64,000 nucleotides of DNA from Acidobacteriota bacterium (lineage in GTDB: Bacteria; Acidobacteriota; Blastocatellia; RBC074), in contig JADJXM010000006.1 of NCBI GenBank assembly GCA_016715865.1, forward strand, positions 1 through 64,000, read 5' to 3'. Shown piece by piece: positions 29,102-44,003 of the stretch (its first letter is position 1; each line of letters begins with the position of its first letter). The notes beneath the pieces are model-generated. The model was not told the DNA's origin. It saw nothing but the letters and a program-made list of their open reading frames with translations, and did not search any database. Position numbers and translations under genes: made by a program.

Positions 29102-29755
29102 ATGCGGTTAATCTTTGCTCTTATTTTCTTTATTGCACCATTTACCACCGTCAATGCTGACGGCGATTATAAAGTCGAATCGATCGGCGCGCTGACGGAA
29201 GAGAGCGTGCCGGCAGCCATGCGAGACCTGCTCGATGCGAAAGGCTTGCGTGTCCTGAACAGCGAAGGTAAGCCGCTCTGTGAAATCTGGTTCCGAAAGG
29301 TGATTCCGACTACGGGCCAGACAGTTGACGGAGCGTTCTTTGGCCAGATCAAGGAAGGAACTTTCGTCGGCATCATCCACTGGATCAAGGATGGAGCTGA
29401 TTTCCGTGGTCAGGGAATCAAAGCCGGCTATTATTCGATGCGTTATGGATTGATCCTTCAGGATGGAAATCATCTGGGGGTCTCACCGGCCAGGGATTTT
29501 CTTTTAGCATGCAAACTGGCGGACGAAAAAGATCCTGATTCTGCAGTGACTTTTGATGAGCTGATGAAGCTCAGCCGGGCGGCTTCGGCGACCGGACATC
29601 CGTCGTCCTGGAATCTGATCGAAGTCTATTCCGACGAAGGACTGCCCAAAGTGACGAAGAGCGAACACGAGCACATGATCCTCGAAATGTCGCTCAACAC
29701 CGACAAGGGCAAAATACTTGTCGGACTGACCCTGGTCGGGCGTGCGGAGAGCTGA
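29102..29755 (+). CDS. Secreted hypothetical protein encoded just before the ArsC-like selenoprotein
   Basis: 217 residues from the ATG at 29102, which begins a signal peptide (MRLIFALIFFIAPFTTVNAD). An upstream in-frame start at 29045 would add a non-signal extension. The mature part has motifs LCEIWFRKVIPTTGQ, GTFVGIIHWIKDGADFRGQG and IKAGYYSMRYGLI, with no family I recognise. The stop codon precedes the ATG of the TGA-containing ArsC-like gene by three bases, so the two are almost certainly cotranscribed. Confidence 0.7.
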   Translation: MRLIFALIFFIAPFTTVNADGDYKVESIGALTEESVPAAMRDLLDAKGLRVLNSEGKPLCEIWFRKVIPTTGQTVDGAFFGQIKEGTFVGIIHWIKDGADFRGQGIKAGYYSMRYGLILQDGNHLGVSPARDFLLACKLADEKDPDSAVTFDELMKLSRAASATGHPSSWNLIEVYSDEGLPKVTKSEHEHMILEMSLNTDKGKILVGLTLVGRAES

Positions 29756-29758
29756 TTA

Positions 29759-30124
<366 letters not shown>

Positions 30125-30435
30125 GTTCTTTGCTAACCAAATTTTCTTGCATTGAAGTCCGGAAGAAATTAATCGCTAAGGCCGCAAAGGGGCAAAGATA
30201 TACAGGGAAGATCAGTGTTCGAATTATATCCAATGGGCAATAATCCGAATATTCATATCACCAAAAAATCTTTGCTCCTTTGCGGCCTCTGCGATTAATT
30301 TCTTCCGGTCTTGAATGCAAGAAAATTTAGTTTCCAGTCGCCGGTCTGTCAGCTGACAGTGATGCCATTATATCCAACCTTTCGCGAAGGTATGCGCGCG
30401 GAAATCAGCAAATGGTTTAAAAAATCCGGGTGATT
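30125..30435. other. Intergenic region between the ArsC-like and S41 genes, dominated by a long inverted repeat
   Basis: Besides the family C element (30139-30329), only a 14-bp perfect palindrome CTGTCAGCTGACAG (30346-30359) stands out. The flanking genes converge, so both features may act in transcription termination. No gene is visible. Confidence 0.6.
30139..30329. repeat. Long near-perfect inverted repeat (about 61-bp arms), family C
   Basis: Left arm 30139-30199 starts AAATTTTCTTGCATTGAAG and continues through AATCGCTAAGGCCGCAAAGG. Right arm 30268-30329 is its reverse complement with only a few mismatches. The 68-base loop contains AATGGGCAATAATCCG (30232-30247), identical to the core of the element at 15.2 kb. 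Confidence 0.9.
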
Positions 30436-31815
30436 TCAACGAGGAGATTCGAGCTTGCGCCGAGCCGCTGAGAGAAAGCCGTCCTCACCCGCTGAACGTT
30501 CGACCTTCAGATCGGGCTCGATGCCTGCGCCGTCGATCCGTTTTTTTCCGGCAGTGCGAAAATCCATCATAGGCAGGGTCATCTTCCATCCGGGTACATC
30601 GTGCCTGACCAGCCGAAACCACTGAACGAAAGTGAAGGTGACGGAGGTCGAGACTGAGAGCGCGCCGGTCGTCCGGCGGCCGATCAGATCGGCGACTCCG
30701 GCTTCGCGCATGGCTTCGGCGAAAAGCTCGCAACTGCCTCCACACAATTCGTCGATCAGAACGATATAACGCCCAGTGTAGGGCCGTTTATACTTCCCGC
30801 CGGCCAGATACATCCCGGCGCCTTTAAACTGAGAGATTGCCGCCGGATTATCGACAAAGGCCGAAGGCAGCTTTGCCGGATCGACCTGATCGATCGAAGC
30901 CACACCCAGATTGGCGAGCCCTTCCCTCGTCACGAAATAAGCGATGGTGTGCGCATCGGGCAGAAGTATATTGAGAGCGGCCAGTGCTGCTTCAAGATTC
31001 TCGCCACGATTGCCCCGCAGATCGATGACGATGCCACGCTTGCCGCCGATCGCGTCCATGGCCTTATCCAGATTCGAATCGAATGAGTATAGATCTTCAG
31101 GCGAGAATGATCTTATGGCCAGATAACCGGCAGTCGGGGAAAGGGCCTTCCACTCGACTCGATCAACTTTGAGCCGGACGGCTGGATTGCCGGTCGAGAG
31201 ATGAAAGTCGGCATACGAGCTCTTCAGCTCACGCAACATTCGTCGCAGTGTTACCGCCAGTTCCCCGTCGTTTCTGGAAGCGCGCGTGAGCGGGAAGTAT
31301 TTCCGGTGGACTTCATTCCAGTCGACGCCACTAAGCCCCGGATCGTAATAATTCTCACGGACGCCCTTCCAGACGCCTTCAAAGACTTTCGGATAATCTT
31401 TCACCCTGACTTCAGGCATGACGCCAGGCCCGCGACGCAGGCTGAGCTTTGCTCGATAAAGTTCGCCATCGAGCTCTCCGGTCATGCTATCGGCGGCGAG
31501 AGTCATCGCCATCGACGCTTCACGACCATGGAGCAGACCATTCAATGTAAGCCTGTTTTGGTTGAATGTGCCCCGGAACAGGCCGTCATCGCCATTGACC
31601 GGACCGAGCAGCACGAGCCTCGAGCTCCCGCTCGCTTCGATACGCAGGTCAACCGGATGCTCGACGATGCGCTGATCGGTCTCGATCGTAAGCGTCCACC
31701 GCCCGTTGAGATGCTGCTCTGAACCGGACTGGGTGACGACGGTGATCGCAATCAGAGCATGGAGTACCGCCTTCAGGCGAGCTGTTGAATATGAAATTGC
31801 CATAATCATTACCAA
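30436..31815 (-). CDS. S41 family peptidase, secreted
   Basis: 459 residues. S41 features: RGIVIDLRGNRGENLEAALA near residue 275, then GRYIVLIDELCGGSCELFAE, where the C-G-G-S-C segment is in the place of the catalytic Ser motif, and GRRTTGALSVSTS. A hydrophobic stretch (LHALIAITVV) near residues 18-27 may be the signal peptide. The first ~20 codons run through the left arm of the family D repeat at 31757, and no ribosome-binding site is seen at 31815, so the true start is uncertain. Role: proteolysis outside the cytoplasm, substrate unknown. It follows rng on the same strand. Confidence 0.75.
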   Translation of the reverse strand: MVMIMAISYSTARLKAVLHALIAITVVTQSGSEQHLNGRWTLTIETDQRIVEHPVDLRIEASGSSRLVLLGPVNGDDGLFRGTFNQNRLTLNGLLHGREASMAMTLAADSMTGELDGELYRAKLSLRRGPGVMPEVRVKDYPKVFEGVWKGVRENYYDPGLSGVDWNEVHRKYFPLTRASRNDGELAVTLRRMLRELKSSYADFHLSTGNPAVRLKVDRVEWKALSPTAGYLAIRSFSPEDLYSFDSNLDKAMDAIGGKRGIVIDLRGNRGENLEAALAALNILLPDAHTIAYFVTREGLANLGVASIDQVDPAKLPSAFVDNPAAISQFKGAGMYLAGGKYKRPYTGRYIVLIDELCGGSCELFAEAMREAGVADLIGRRTTGALSVSTSVTFTFVQWFRLVRHDVPGWKMTLPMMDFRTAGKKRIDGAGIEPDLKVERSAGEDGFLSAARRKLESPR

Positions 31816-31864
31816 CAGGTGCGAACTTCGAAAACATTACCTGCCTGAAGGCGGTTTTCCATGC
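31757..31864. repeat. Imperfect inverted repeat, family D
   Basis: Arms 31757-31780 (GCATGGAGTACCGCCTTCAG...) and 31841-31864 (CTGCCTGAAGGCGGTTTTCC...) match the 25-bp arms at 19.4 kb with a few changes. The loop is about 60 bases. It overlaps the presumed 5' end of the S41 gene. Confidence 0.8.
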
Positions 31865-31867
31865 TCG

Positions 31868-34566
<2,699 letters not shown>

Positions 34567-34696
34567 AATCTCCTGTCTGTGCTCTGGCTGATCCGCAGCA
34601 GATGACCTGCGCTGGACTGGAGCCAGAATATTTGCCGGCTGTTTGCGAATACACGTCGAAGTTCCGACGGTCACATCATTCAGCCGTTTATCGACC

Positions 34697-34732
<36 letters not shown>

Positions 34733-34854
34733 GACGGTCGGTTGAATTTTCATTGGGAAACCTTATCCAGCCGCCGGCGCGGATCTGATCACCTGATGCG
34801 CGTACTCTGAGAGGCCCGTGCATTCATGCAAGACGGCCTGCCAATTCGCCGCCC

Positions 34855-35952
<1,098 letters not shown>

Positions 35953-35976
35953 AACTGTATTGCCGGAGATCGACCA

Positions 35977-37917
35977 TCAGTTGCGAACAACTTTAGCCGG
36001 CTCTCCCGCCCTACCTCGAGCGACGGTCTCGCTCAAAACCTCATCTTTCAATCCCCTTGTTCGGCGATAATAATCGGTGAAGATCGCGCCGGCGCGCGGG
36101 GCCGATTGTTTTCCTCCGAAACCGGCGTTTTCAGTCAGGATGACGGCCGATATTTCGGGTTTGTCCCGCGGAGCAAAGCCCATAAACCAGGCGTGATCCT
36201 TGGTATTCTTACCAACCTTGTCGGTCGAGACGTTCTGCGCCGTGCCCGTCTTTCCACAGACATCGAAACCTTCGACGTGAGCAGCGCCGGCGGTGCCGGC
36301 TCCATTGACCGCTCCCCACATTCCCTTGAGGACGATCTCGTGCGTGTCCCTGCTCATTGCCACAGTGAATTTGTTGTTGTCGACGAACTTGACGGCGCTA
36401 TGCTTCTTCCCCATTCGATCGGTTCCGGCGACAGCCCTCAAAAAGAGATGAGGTGTGTACATCTGACCGCCCACGGCGAGCCCGTTGACGTATCGCAACA
36501 ACTGAATCGGAGTCAGTGCATTGGTTCCCTGGCCGAAAGCTGACGCGGCCATGTCGTATTCTGTCCATTTCGGCGTTCTCGGATAGATCATCGCCTTGGC
36601 AGCACGCGTCGGCAGAATACCTATCTTCTCGCGCGGCAGATCGATCCCGGTTCGTTCGCCGAAGCGAAATGTGCGGACCCACTTCTCGAATCGTTCCGGC
36701 CCCAGCTTCAAACCGAGACGGTAATAATATCCGTCCGCGGATCGAGAGATTGCCGTCACTACATCGGGCGCCCCAAGGTGCGACAGCGATTTCATGAAAT
36801 AGTTGCCGAGCTGGATGCCGCCATCCTGAATGCGTGAGTTCTCGGGTGTGATGACACCTTCGTTCAACCCTGCAACCGTGGTCAAGAGCTTCCAGGTAGA
36901 CCCCGGCGGATATGTGCCCTGGATGACCCGGTTATAGAGCGGCTTGTCGGGATTCTCATAGAGATCGCGAATCTCTGTCTTCCCTTCGTCCGTCTTGGCC
37001 TTGAGCGAGAAGACGTTCGGATCGTAAGACGGATGGCTGACAAGAGCGAAGATTTCACCATTGGTCGGGTCCGAGACCACGATGACTCCGCGATTCTCGG
37101 GCATGTCATAGGCCTGAGCCTCGGCGATCTTCTGGATGTCAAGATCCAGCGTCAAATAGACGTCCCGCCCCGGTTCCGGCGGGATACGGTCGATCTCCTT
37201 TTGAATGCGGCCGCGCGAATCGACGATCACCCTTCGCTCGCCATCCTTGCCCATCAGAATCTCATTGTAGGTTCGCTCAATTCCGGCCTTGCCGATGATG
37301 TCGCCGAGCTTGAATCCGGCTTCACGGTTGAACGGCGAACTCTTGTCATTCAATTCCGTGCGCGAGACCTCACCGACATACCCCAGAGCATGGGCCGCCA
37401 GCTGGCCGTTCGGGTAGAAACGACGCGGGGCCTCTTCCGCACGGATCATCGGATATTCGTACTGATGCGCTTCGACCCATTGCACATCCTCTTTGGATGC
37501 CAGCTCCTTGACGACTATCGACTCGTACTTCGGCTCATAGATCGCGGCTTCGAACCGCTTGCTCAGCCAGTCCCTTTCGATATCCGAAATATTCTCGATA
37601 AGCAGGTTAGAGATCTCGTCGAAATTTTTGACGTCCTTCCGGCTGATGACGATGTTATAAGAGGGCTGGCTCGAAGCCAGCAGGCGCCCCTTACGATCGA
37701 AGACGTTTCCCCGGCGCGCTGGAATTGTAAGCACCCTAGTCCGATTCATCTCGGCGCGCTCGGCATAGACCTGCTTGTTCATCACCTGCAGGTACCACAG
37801 CCGGCCGGCCAGTATGACGAAGATCACCAGAGCCAGATAACGCAGAATCTCGAGGCGGGTCCCCGCCTGCCTGAGGTCCTCGATCGGGTCAAATCCTGGT
37901 TCTTTTATCGGTTTCAT
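35977..37917 (-). CDS. mrdA: Penicillin-binding protein 2 (MrdA)
   Basis: 646 residues. An N-terminal membrane helix (about 28-47) precedes the dimerisation/pedestal domain and the transpeptidase with all three motifs: PPGSTWKLLT (SxxK), ISRSADGYYYRLG (SxD), and CGKTGTAQN (KTG). Class B enzyme that crosslinks peptidoglycan during rod elongation. Start MKPIKEPGFDPIED is the only good candidate. Its stop is 24 bases from rodA. Confidence 0.93.
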   Translation of the reverse strand: MKPIKEPGFDPIEDLRQAGTRLEILRYLALVIFVILAGRLWYLQVMNKQVYAERAEMNRTRVLTIPARRGNVFDRKGRLLASSQPSYNIVISRKDVKNFDEISNLLIENISDIERDWLSKRFEAAIYEPKYESIVVKELASKEDVQWVEAHQYEYPMIRAEEAPRRFYPNGQLAAHALGYVGEVSRTELNDKSSPFNREAGFKLGDIIGKAGIERTYNEILMGKDGERRVIVDSRGRIQKEIDRIPPEPGRDVYLTLDLDIQKIAEAQAYDMPENRGVIVVSDPTNGEIFALVSHPSYDPNVFSLKAKTDEGKTEIRDLYENPDKPLYNRVIQGTYPPGSTWKLLTTVAGLNEGVITPENSRIQDGGIQLGNYFMKSLSHLGAPDVVTAISRSADGYYYRLGLKLGPERFEKWVRTFRFGERTGIDLPREKIGILPTRAAKAMIYPRTPKWTEYDMAASAFGQGTNALTPIQLLRYVNGLAVGGQMYTPHLFLRAVAGTDRMGKKHSAVKFVDNNKFTVAMSRDTHEIVLKGMWGAVNGAGTAGAAHVEGFDVCGKTGTAQNVSTDKVGKNTKDHAWFMGFAPRDKPEISAVILTENAGFGGKQSAPRAGAIFTDYYRRTRGLKDEVLSETVARGRAGEPAKVVRN

Positions 37918-37961
37918 CGCGTCCTGTTAATTTATCTTAAGAGCCTTCCGGCATTGCAGCA

Positions 37962-37998
<37 letters not shown>

Positions 37999-38001
37999 CT
38001 A

Positions 38002-38568
38002 TTATAACCTCCGCCGCCTTGCTTCGCTCCTCCGCATTCGCAGTCCGACATCTTTTTTAAAGATTCGATCGAGGAATAGATAGAGCACGACAGAGACGAT
38101 CAGGTTGGCGAAGAGACCGAAAACGACCATCTGAGCGGCCTCACCGCCGTCGGCAAGGACAGGCAGATCGATATTCAGCATACGGTAAAAGAGAAGGCGT
38201 GTCAGTGAACAGGTAACACTTGCAAGGGAGACAGCTAGAAATCTGATGAGCAGGTTATCGACGACGATGAGAGCAGTGATACGATGCGTCAGAAATGCGG
38301 CCAGGATATAACACAAACCGTTGACGCCCATGGCCTGACCGCCGGAGAATGAATCATAGAGGATGCCGGCGACAGTTCCGGTGATCAGCGACCTGACCGG
38401 ATCTCTCAGCAGTCCGATGTAAACAGTGATCAGCAAAAGCCAGTCGATGTGCCTCAACCAGATGCCCGGAGTGACCGGAACCAGCTGTTCGAGCGTGGTT
38501 TTGAGAAAAACTCCAGCGAACAGGCAGCCGAAAATGAAGAGGTTCGTTCCTCGAGATGTATTCTCCAA
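38002..38568 (-). CDS. mreD: Rod shape-determining protein MreD
   Basis: 188 residues, five to six hydrophobic segments. Markers include WLRHIDWLLLITVYIGLLRD, SLITGTVAGILYDSFSGGQA and MGVNGLCYILAAFLTHRIT, typical of MreD. It is a membrane partner of MreC/MreB in the elongation complex. The C-terminus is Arg-rich (RMRRSEARRRRL). Gene order mreC-mreD-mrdA is standard. Confidence 0.88.
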   Translation of the reverse strand: MENTSRGTNLFIFGCLFAGVFLKTTLEQLVPVTPGIWLRHIDWLLLITVYIGLLRDPVRSLITGTVAGILYDSFSGGQAMGVNGLCYILAAFLTHRITALIVVDNLLIRFLAVSLASVTCSLTRLLFYRMLNIDLPVLADGGEAAQMVVFGLFANLIVSVVLYLFLDRIFKKDVGLRMRRSEARRRRL

Positions 38569-38632
38569 CGATGATTTTCCGAAGAATGTAATGCTTTATT
38601 CACAAGTCCCGGCCGGTCTTTGACGGCGGAAC

Positions 38633-39568
38633 TCAACGCCTGTTTTCGCGCCTGTTACGGTCAGACGCCGATTCCTGCATCTGTTCCTCGTTTGTCAATT
38701 CACGACTGATATTGCGGATCTTCTCAGGCGGAATATTGAGGACTGTCACCTTCTCGAGTCTGTCGAGCGGTGCGGCAGGCTCTATAATGACTACTTGCGG
38801 CGCCACCGAGCCGGCAGGATTCGTCAACCGGATGCGACCCAGCAGAAGTCCCGCCGGATATATCCCGTCCTGACCTGAGGTGATCACCTGCTCTCCGTTG
38901 AGAACTTTGCCCGGCGGGTCGATGAATTGCATGTTGCAATGAAAATTATCCGTTCCCTTGAGCAGGCCAATCAGCCGGCCGCCCTCCGTTTGCACCAGAA
39001 CGGCTCCGCTGGCATGGCGCTCGTCAGTGATCAGAAGAACTCTCGAGGCAAATGGTGCGGTAAAGATCACCCTGCCTACCAGTCCTCCCCCGGCGATGAC
39101 GGGTTGATTCCGGCTGATCCCGCTGGTCGACCCTTTGTCGATGACGATGGTGCCGAACATCTCGTTGACATCGCGCCCGACGACTCGCGCATCGATACCA
39201 TCGTATGAATAAGCTGACTTCCACTTATTCAGATCCTTGCCAAGCTCTAGTTCTATGAGCTTCTCCTTGAGACTCAGGATCTCGATCCTCCTGTCATTCA
39301 GCTGTTCACGCAGAACTTCGTTATCGCTCCGCGCATCCTTCAAAGATAAGTAATGATTGATGCCGCCTTTGACCCAGTTGACCGCGCCGGTCAAAATCGA
39401 CTGGCCAGGAGTAGTGAGCGTGATGAACAGCTTCTGAAACACCCACAATTCGGGATTATTCGGGACCCGATTGAAAGAGATTGCGACAAGGTGCGCTGCG
39501 AGCAAAATGCCCAACAGCCAGGTAGGATTCTTCTTCGCCTTATCTTTCGCCTTAACAGTGATCCACAC
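38633..39568 (-). CDS. mreC: Rod shape-determining protein MreC
   Basis: 311 residues starting from GTG at 39568. One membrane helix (about 17-33), a coiled coil (about 75-105, LREQLNDRRIEILSLKEKLI), then the two beta-barrel domains with ARVVGRDVNEMFGTIVIDKG and GGLVGRVIFTAPFASRVLLI. It forms the extracytoplasmic scaffold that activates MrdA/RodA. No strong ribosome-binding site is seen, so translation may depend on mreB coupling. Confidence 0.9.
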   Translation of the reverse strand: MWITVKAKDKAKKNPTWLLGILLAAHLVAISFNRVPNNPELWVFQKLFITLTTPGQSILTGAVNWVKGGINHYLSLKDARSDNEVLREQLNDRRIEILSLKEKLIELELGKDLNKWKSAYSYDGIDARVVGRDVNEMFGTIVIDKGSTSGISRNQPVIAGGGLVGRVIFTAPFASRVLLITDERHASGAVLVQTEGGRLIGLLKGTDNFHCNMQFIDPPGKVLNGEQVITSGQDGIYPAGLLLGRIRLTNPAGSVAPQVVIIEPAAPLDRLEKVTVLNIPPEKIRNISRELTNEEQMQESASDRNRRENRR

Positions 39569-39623
39569 AGGAATCGTTTACCAGAGATGACTGAAAATCG
39601 TGATGAGTCCGCGTGACCGCCAT

Positions 39624-40667
<1,044 letters not shown>

Positions 40668-41070
40668 TGAAATTCGATTACTACCTTTCCGGAATTGAGA
40701 CGCTTTCCGCCCCATTCGCGCCTCGCGCGCGCCTTCTCCACCATTCTCTAAATTCAGAACTCCTGAAAGAAACCTTTATACCAGATATATATAAGGATAC
40801 AAAGAGGGCATTTTCATCAGGCATGGAATACGCGACCTGAAAACCAAGCATATCGTAAAAATTAACGTAATTGAAGCAGGTGATAGTGATTCTTCTCGAA
40901 AAGCGGCGGCTACCCGTTTTCGAATTGTCTGTCGGCAAATGACAATGATGGCATTATACCGCCGAAGGGGATCGCCTCCGGCGGCAAAATCGTGATCAGG
41001 TTATCAAATGGGATCTCCGGTGGGAACTCCGGCAATAAACCCGCCAGCCCCCGCGCATGCCCGGTTTATC
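40668..41070. other. Region between the Flp-type pilin and mreB, with a GC-rich hairpin
   Basis: About 400 bases with no convincing gene. On the minus strand, 40958-40983 forms a 10-bp stem (CCGCCGGAGG / CCCTTCGGCGG, loop CGATC) about 90 bases after the pilin stop. It is followed by TATAAT rather than a T-run. It could be a weak terminator for the pilin or part of the mreB promoter; no -35 match is at the right distance. Confidence 0.4.
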
Positions 41071-41247
41071 CTAGGAGATGGCGTTGTTAGCGGACTCCAG
41101 CCTCGCATTGATCTTGCTGAAAATGCCGCTGATGCTCTGCCCCATCGCCGTCAGGACGAAGACCGCCGCAGCGCCGATCAGGACCAGCAACAATGAATAT
41201 TCGACAATATCCTGCCCCTCTTCATCTTTGAGAAACGCTTTGATCAT
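41071..41247 (-). CDS. Flp/Fap-type pilin (type IVb)
   Basis: 58 residues, ATG at 41247 after GGAGG with a five-base spacer. Short basic N-terminus MIKAFLKDEEGQDIVEYSLL, then a hydrophobic helix LVLIGAAAVFVLTAMGQSIS. The E-G-Q-x-x-V-E-Y-x-L-L block is the signature of Flp pilins processed by a TadV-type prepilin peptidase. No tad/cpa assembly genes occur in the window, so the pilin is a stand-alone copy here. A perfect 7-bp inverted repeat (41450-41482, GCAGGAC/GTCCTGC) lies in its upstream region. Confidence 0.88.
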   Translation of the reverse strand: MIKAFLKDEEGQDIVEYSLLLVLIGAAAVFVLTAMGQSISGIFSKINARLESANNAIS

Positions 41248-41537
41248 GGGAAACCTCCAATAGAAATTCGCCGACTTGGCTGTGAAATTCGGTCAAGGCC
41301 AAAAAAATACGGCCTCGGTCTTATTCGAGCTGATCTGGGGGATCGGCGAAACTACTATTTCCCTGACCGGGGCAGGTCAACGGGCAAAAGTCGCATCTCT
41401 GACAGGATGTCTTAAGCCGTCTTCGACGAAGGAACCAGTAGAGTCAGGCGCAGGACTCAGGAAAAGATATGAGGCGTCCTGCAAGCGTGGAGCCTAGCAT
41501 AAGGCATAAATCGTTTTCAAGCATAAAAGTTCACACC

Positions 41538-43124
<1,587 letters not shown>

Positions 43125-43128
43125 AAAA

Positions 43129-43253
43129 GAATTAATCCACAAAGAACACGAAGAAAGCACGAAGAGAAACATAAAGCATACTGGAATTTATGAATCTTCC
43201 TGCACTCCTTGCAGCAATCTTTGTGGTCCCTTTGTGTCCTTTGTGGATTATTG
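43129..43253. repeat. Inverted-repeat element, variant of family C (AATCCACAAAGGACACAAAG arms)
   Basis: Left arm 43129-43165 (AATTAATCCACAAAGAACAC...) and right arm 43219-43253 (CTTTGTGGTCCCTTTGTGTC...TGGATT). The right arm contains the TAA stop of the HEAT-repeat gene. It fills the junction between that gene and hyuB. Confidence 0.8.
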
Positions 43254-43985
43254 ATTCATCCTGCTAAGCGCAACCAAGGCTGCCTGCCGGACGCTCTCGT
43301 CGCGGTCGGCTGCCGCCACCTCTGCAAGAACCTCCGCGGCCTGCTCCTTTGAGAAGGTCCCCAGATAAATCGCCGCCTTGCGTCGAAAATCGGGAAAATT
43401 GTGCTGCCTGACGATGCTGACCAGTTCATGAAAACCGTTGCGCGTATTTTTCAGCTCCCCGGCCGCTGCTTCGGCGATCCGGCGCATCTCCGGATCCTCG
43501 AAATCGAGAAAGGTGAAGAGAAAACCGATCGCCTTGCGCGAATATCGAACATCCCTCAGTTGATTGATGGCGAGGATAGTCAGGCAGCGAGCGCGCAGAT
43601 CGCCCGCATCCGTGATCTTCCGGTCATTCGGGTTGACCAGCGCATTGAGCGCGGCATTGCTGGCGCGGGAGATTTGAAATGAGCAGAGCGCCCGGCCGAC
43701 AGCCGCTCGAACACGCCAGTCGGGGTCGCTGATGGCATCGATCAGCGCGTCGATGGCAGACTCATGGCAGCTTTCGACCAGCAGTTCAGTCGCTTTTATG
43801 CGCTTGGCCGGATCGGCATCCTTGAGAGCTTTAATAGCAATCGCCAATCTATCTTCGCCGGCGGCGGCCGCCGACCGGCACTTCGGATACAGCTGAAGCG
43901 ATCTCATCTGATTTAACGATGAATCCTGCCCGTTAGGGACGGCTCCCGTCAGACTGAGCATTAATATTAATGATGAAAATCGCAT
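43248..43985 (-). CDS. HEAT-repeat protein, secreted
   Basis: 245 residues with a likely signal peptide (MRFSSLILMLSLTGAVPNG). Several HEAT/PBS-lyase-type repeats: AIKALKDADPAKRIKATELL, ALIDAISDPDWRVRAAVGRA, and at the end ...EQAAEVLAEVAAADRDESVR. Such repeats make protein-binding solenoids; no enzyme motif is present. It lies between hyuA and hyuB with the next gene and probably shares their transcript. Its stop codon is inside the repeat at 43253. Confidence 0.75.
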   Translation of the reverse strand: MRFSSLILMLSLTGAVPNGQDSSLNQMRSLQLYPKCRSAAAAGEDRLAIAIKALKDADPAKRIKATELLVESCHESAIDALIDAISDPDWRVRAAVGRALCSFQISRASNAALNALVNPNDRKITDAGDLRARCLTILAINQLRDVRYSRKAIGFLFTFLDFEDPEMRRIAEAAAGELKNTRNGFHELVSIVRQHNFPDFRRKAAIYLGTFSKEQAAEVLAEVAAADRDESVRQAALVALSRMNQ

Positions 43986-44003
43986 ATTTTTCTTAGTGCA
44001 CGA

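Noticed and set aside
35977..37917. SAD in place of SxN as a defect in penicillin-binding protein 2
   Set aside because: An S-x-D form of the second motif is normal for the MrdA branch; all other catalytic motifs are intact.
40681..40938. 85-codon minus-strand frame before mreB
   Set aside because: Partly overlaps the mreB 5' end, no family pattern and no ribosome-binding site.
40953..40958. TATAAT as a firm mreB promoter
   Set aside because: No -35-like hexamer 16-18 bases upstream; the preceding bases are a GC-rich hairpin.
41248..41537. c-di-GMP riboswitch upstream of the Flp pilin
   Set aside because: A short inverted repeat is present but the conserved aptamer sequences of known c-di-GMP riboswitches are not.
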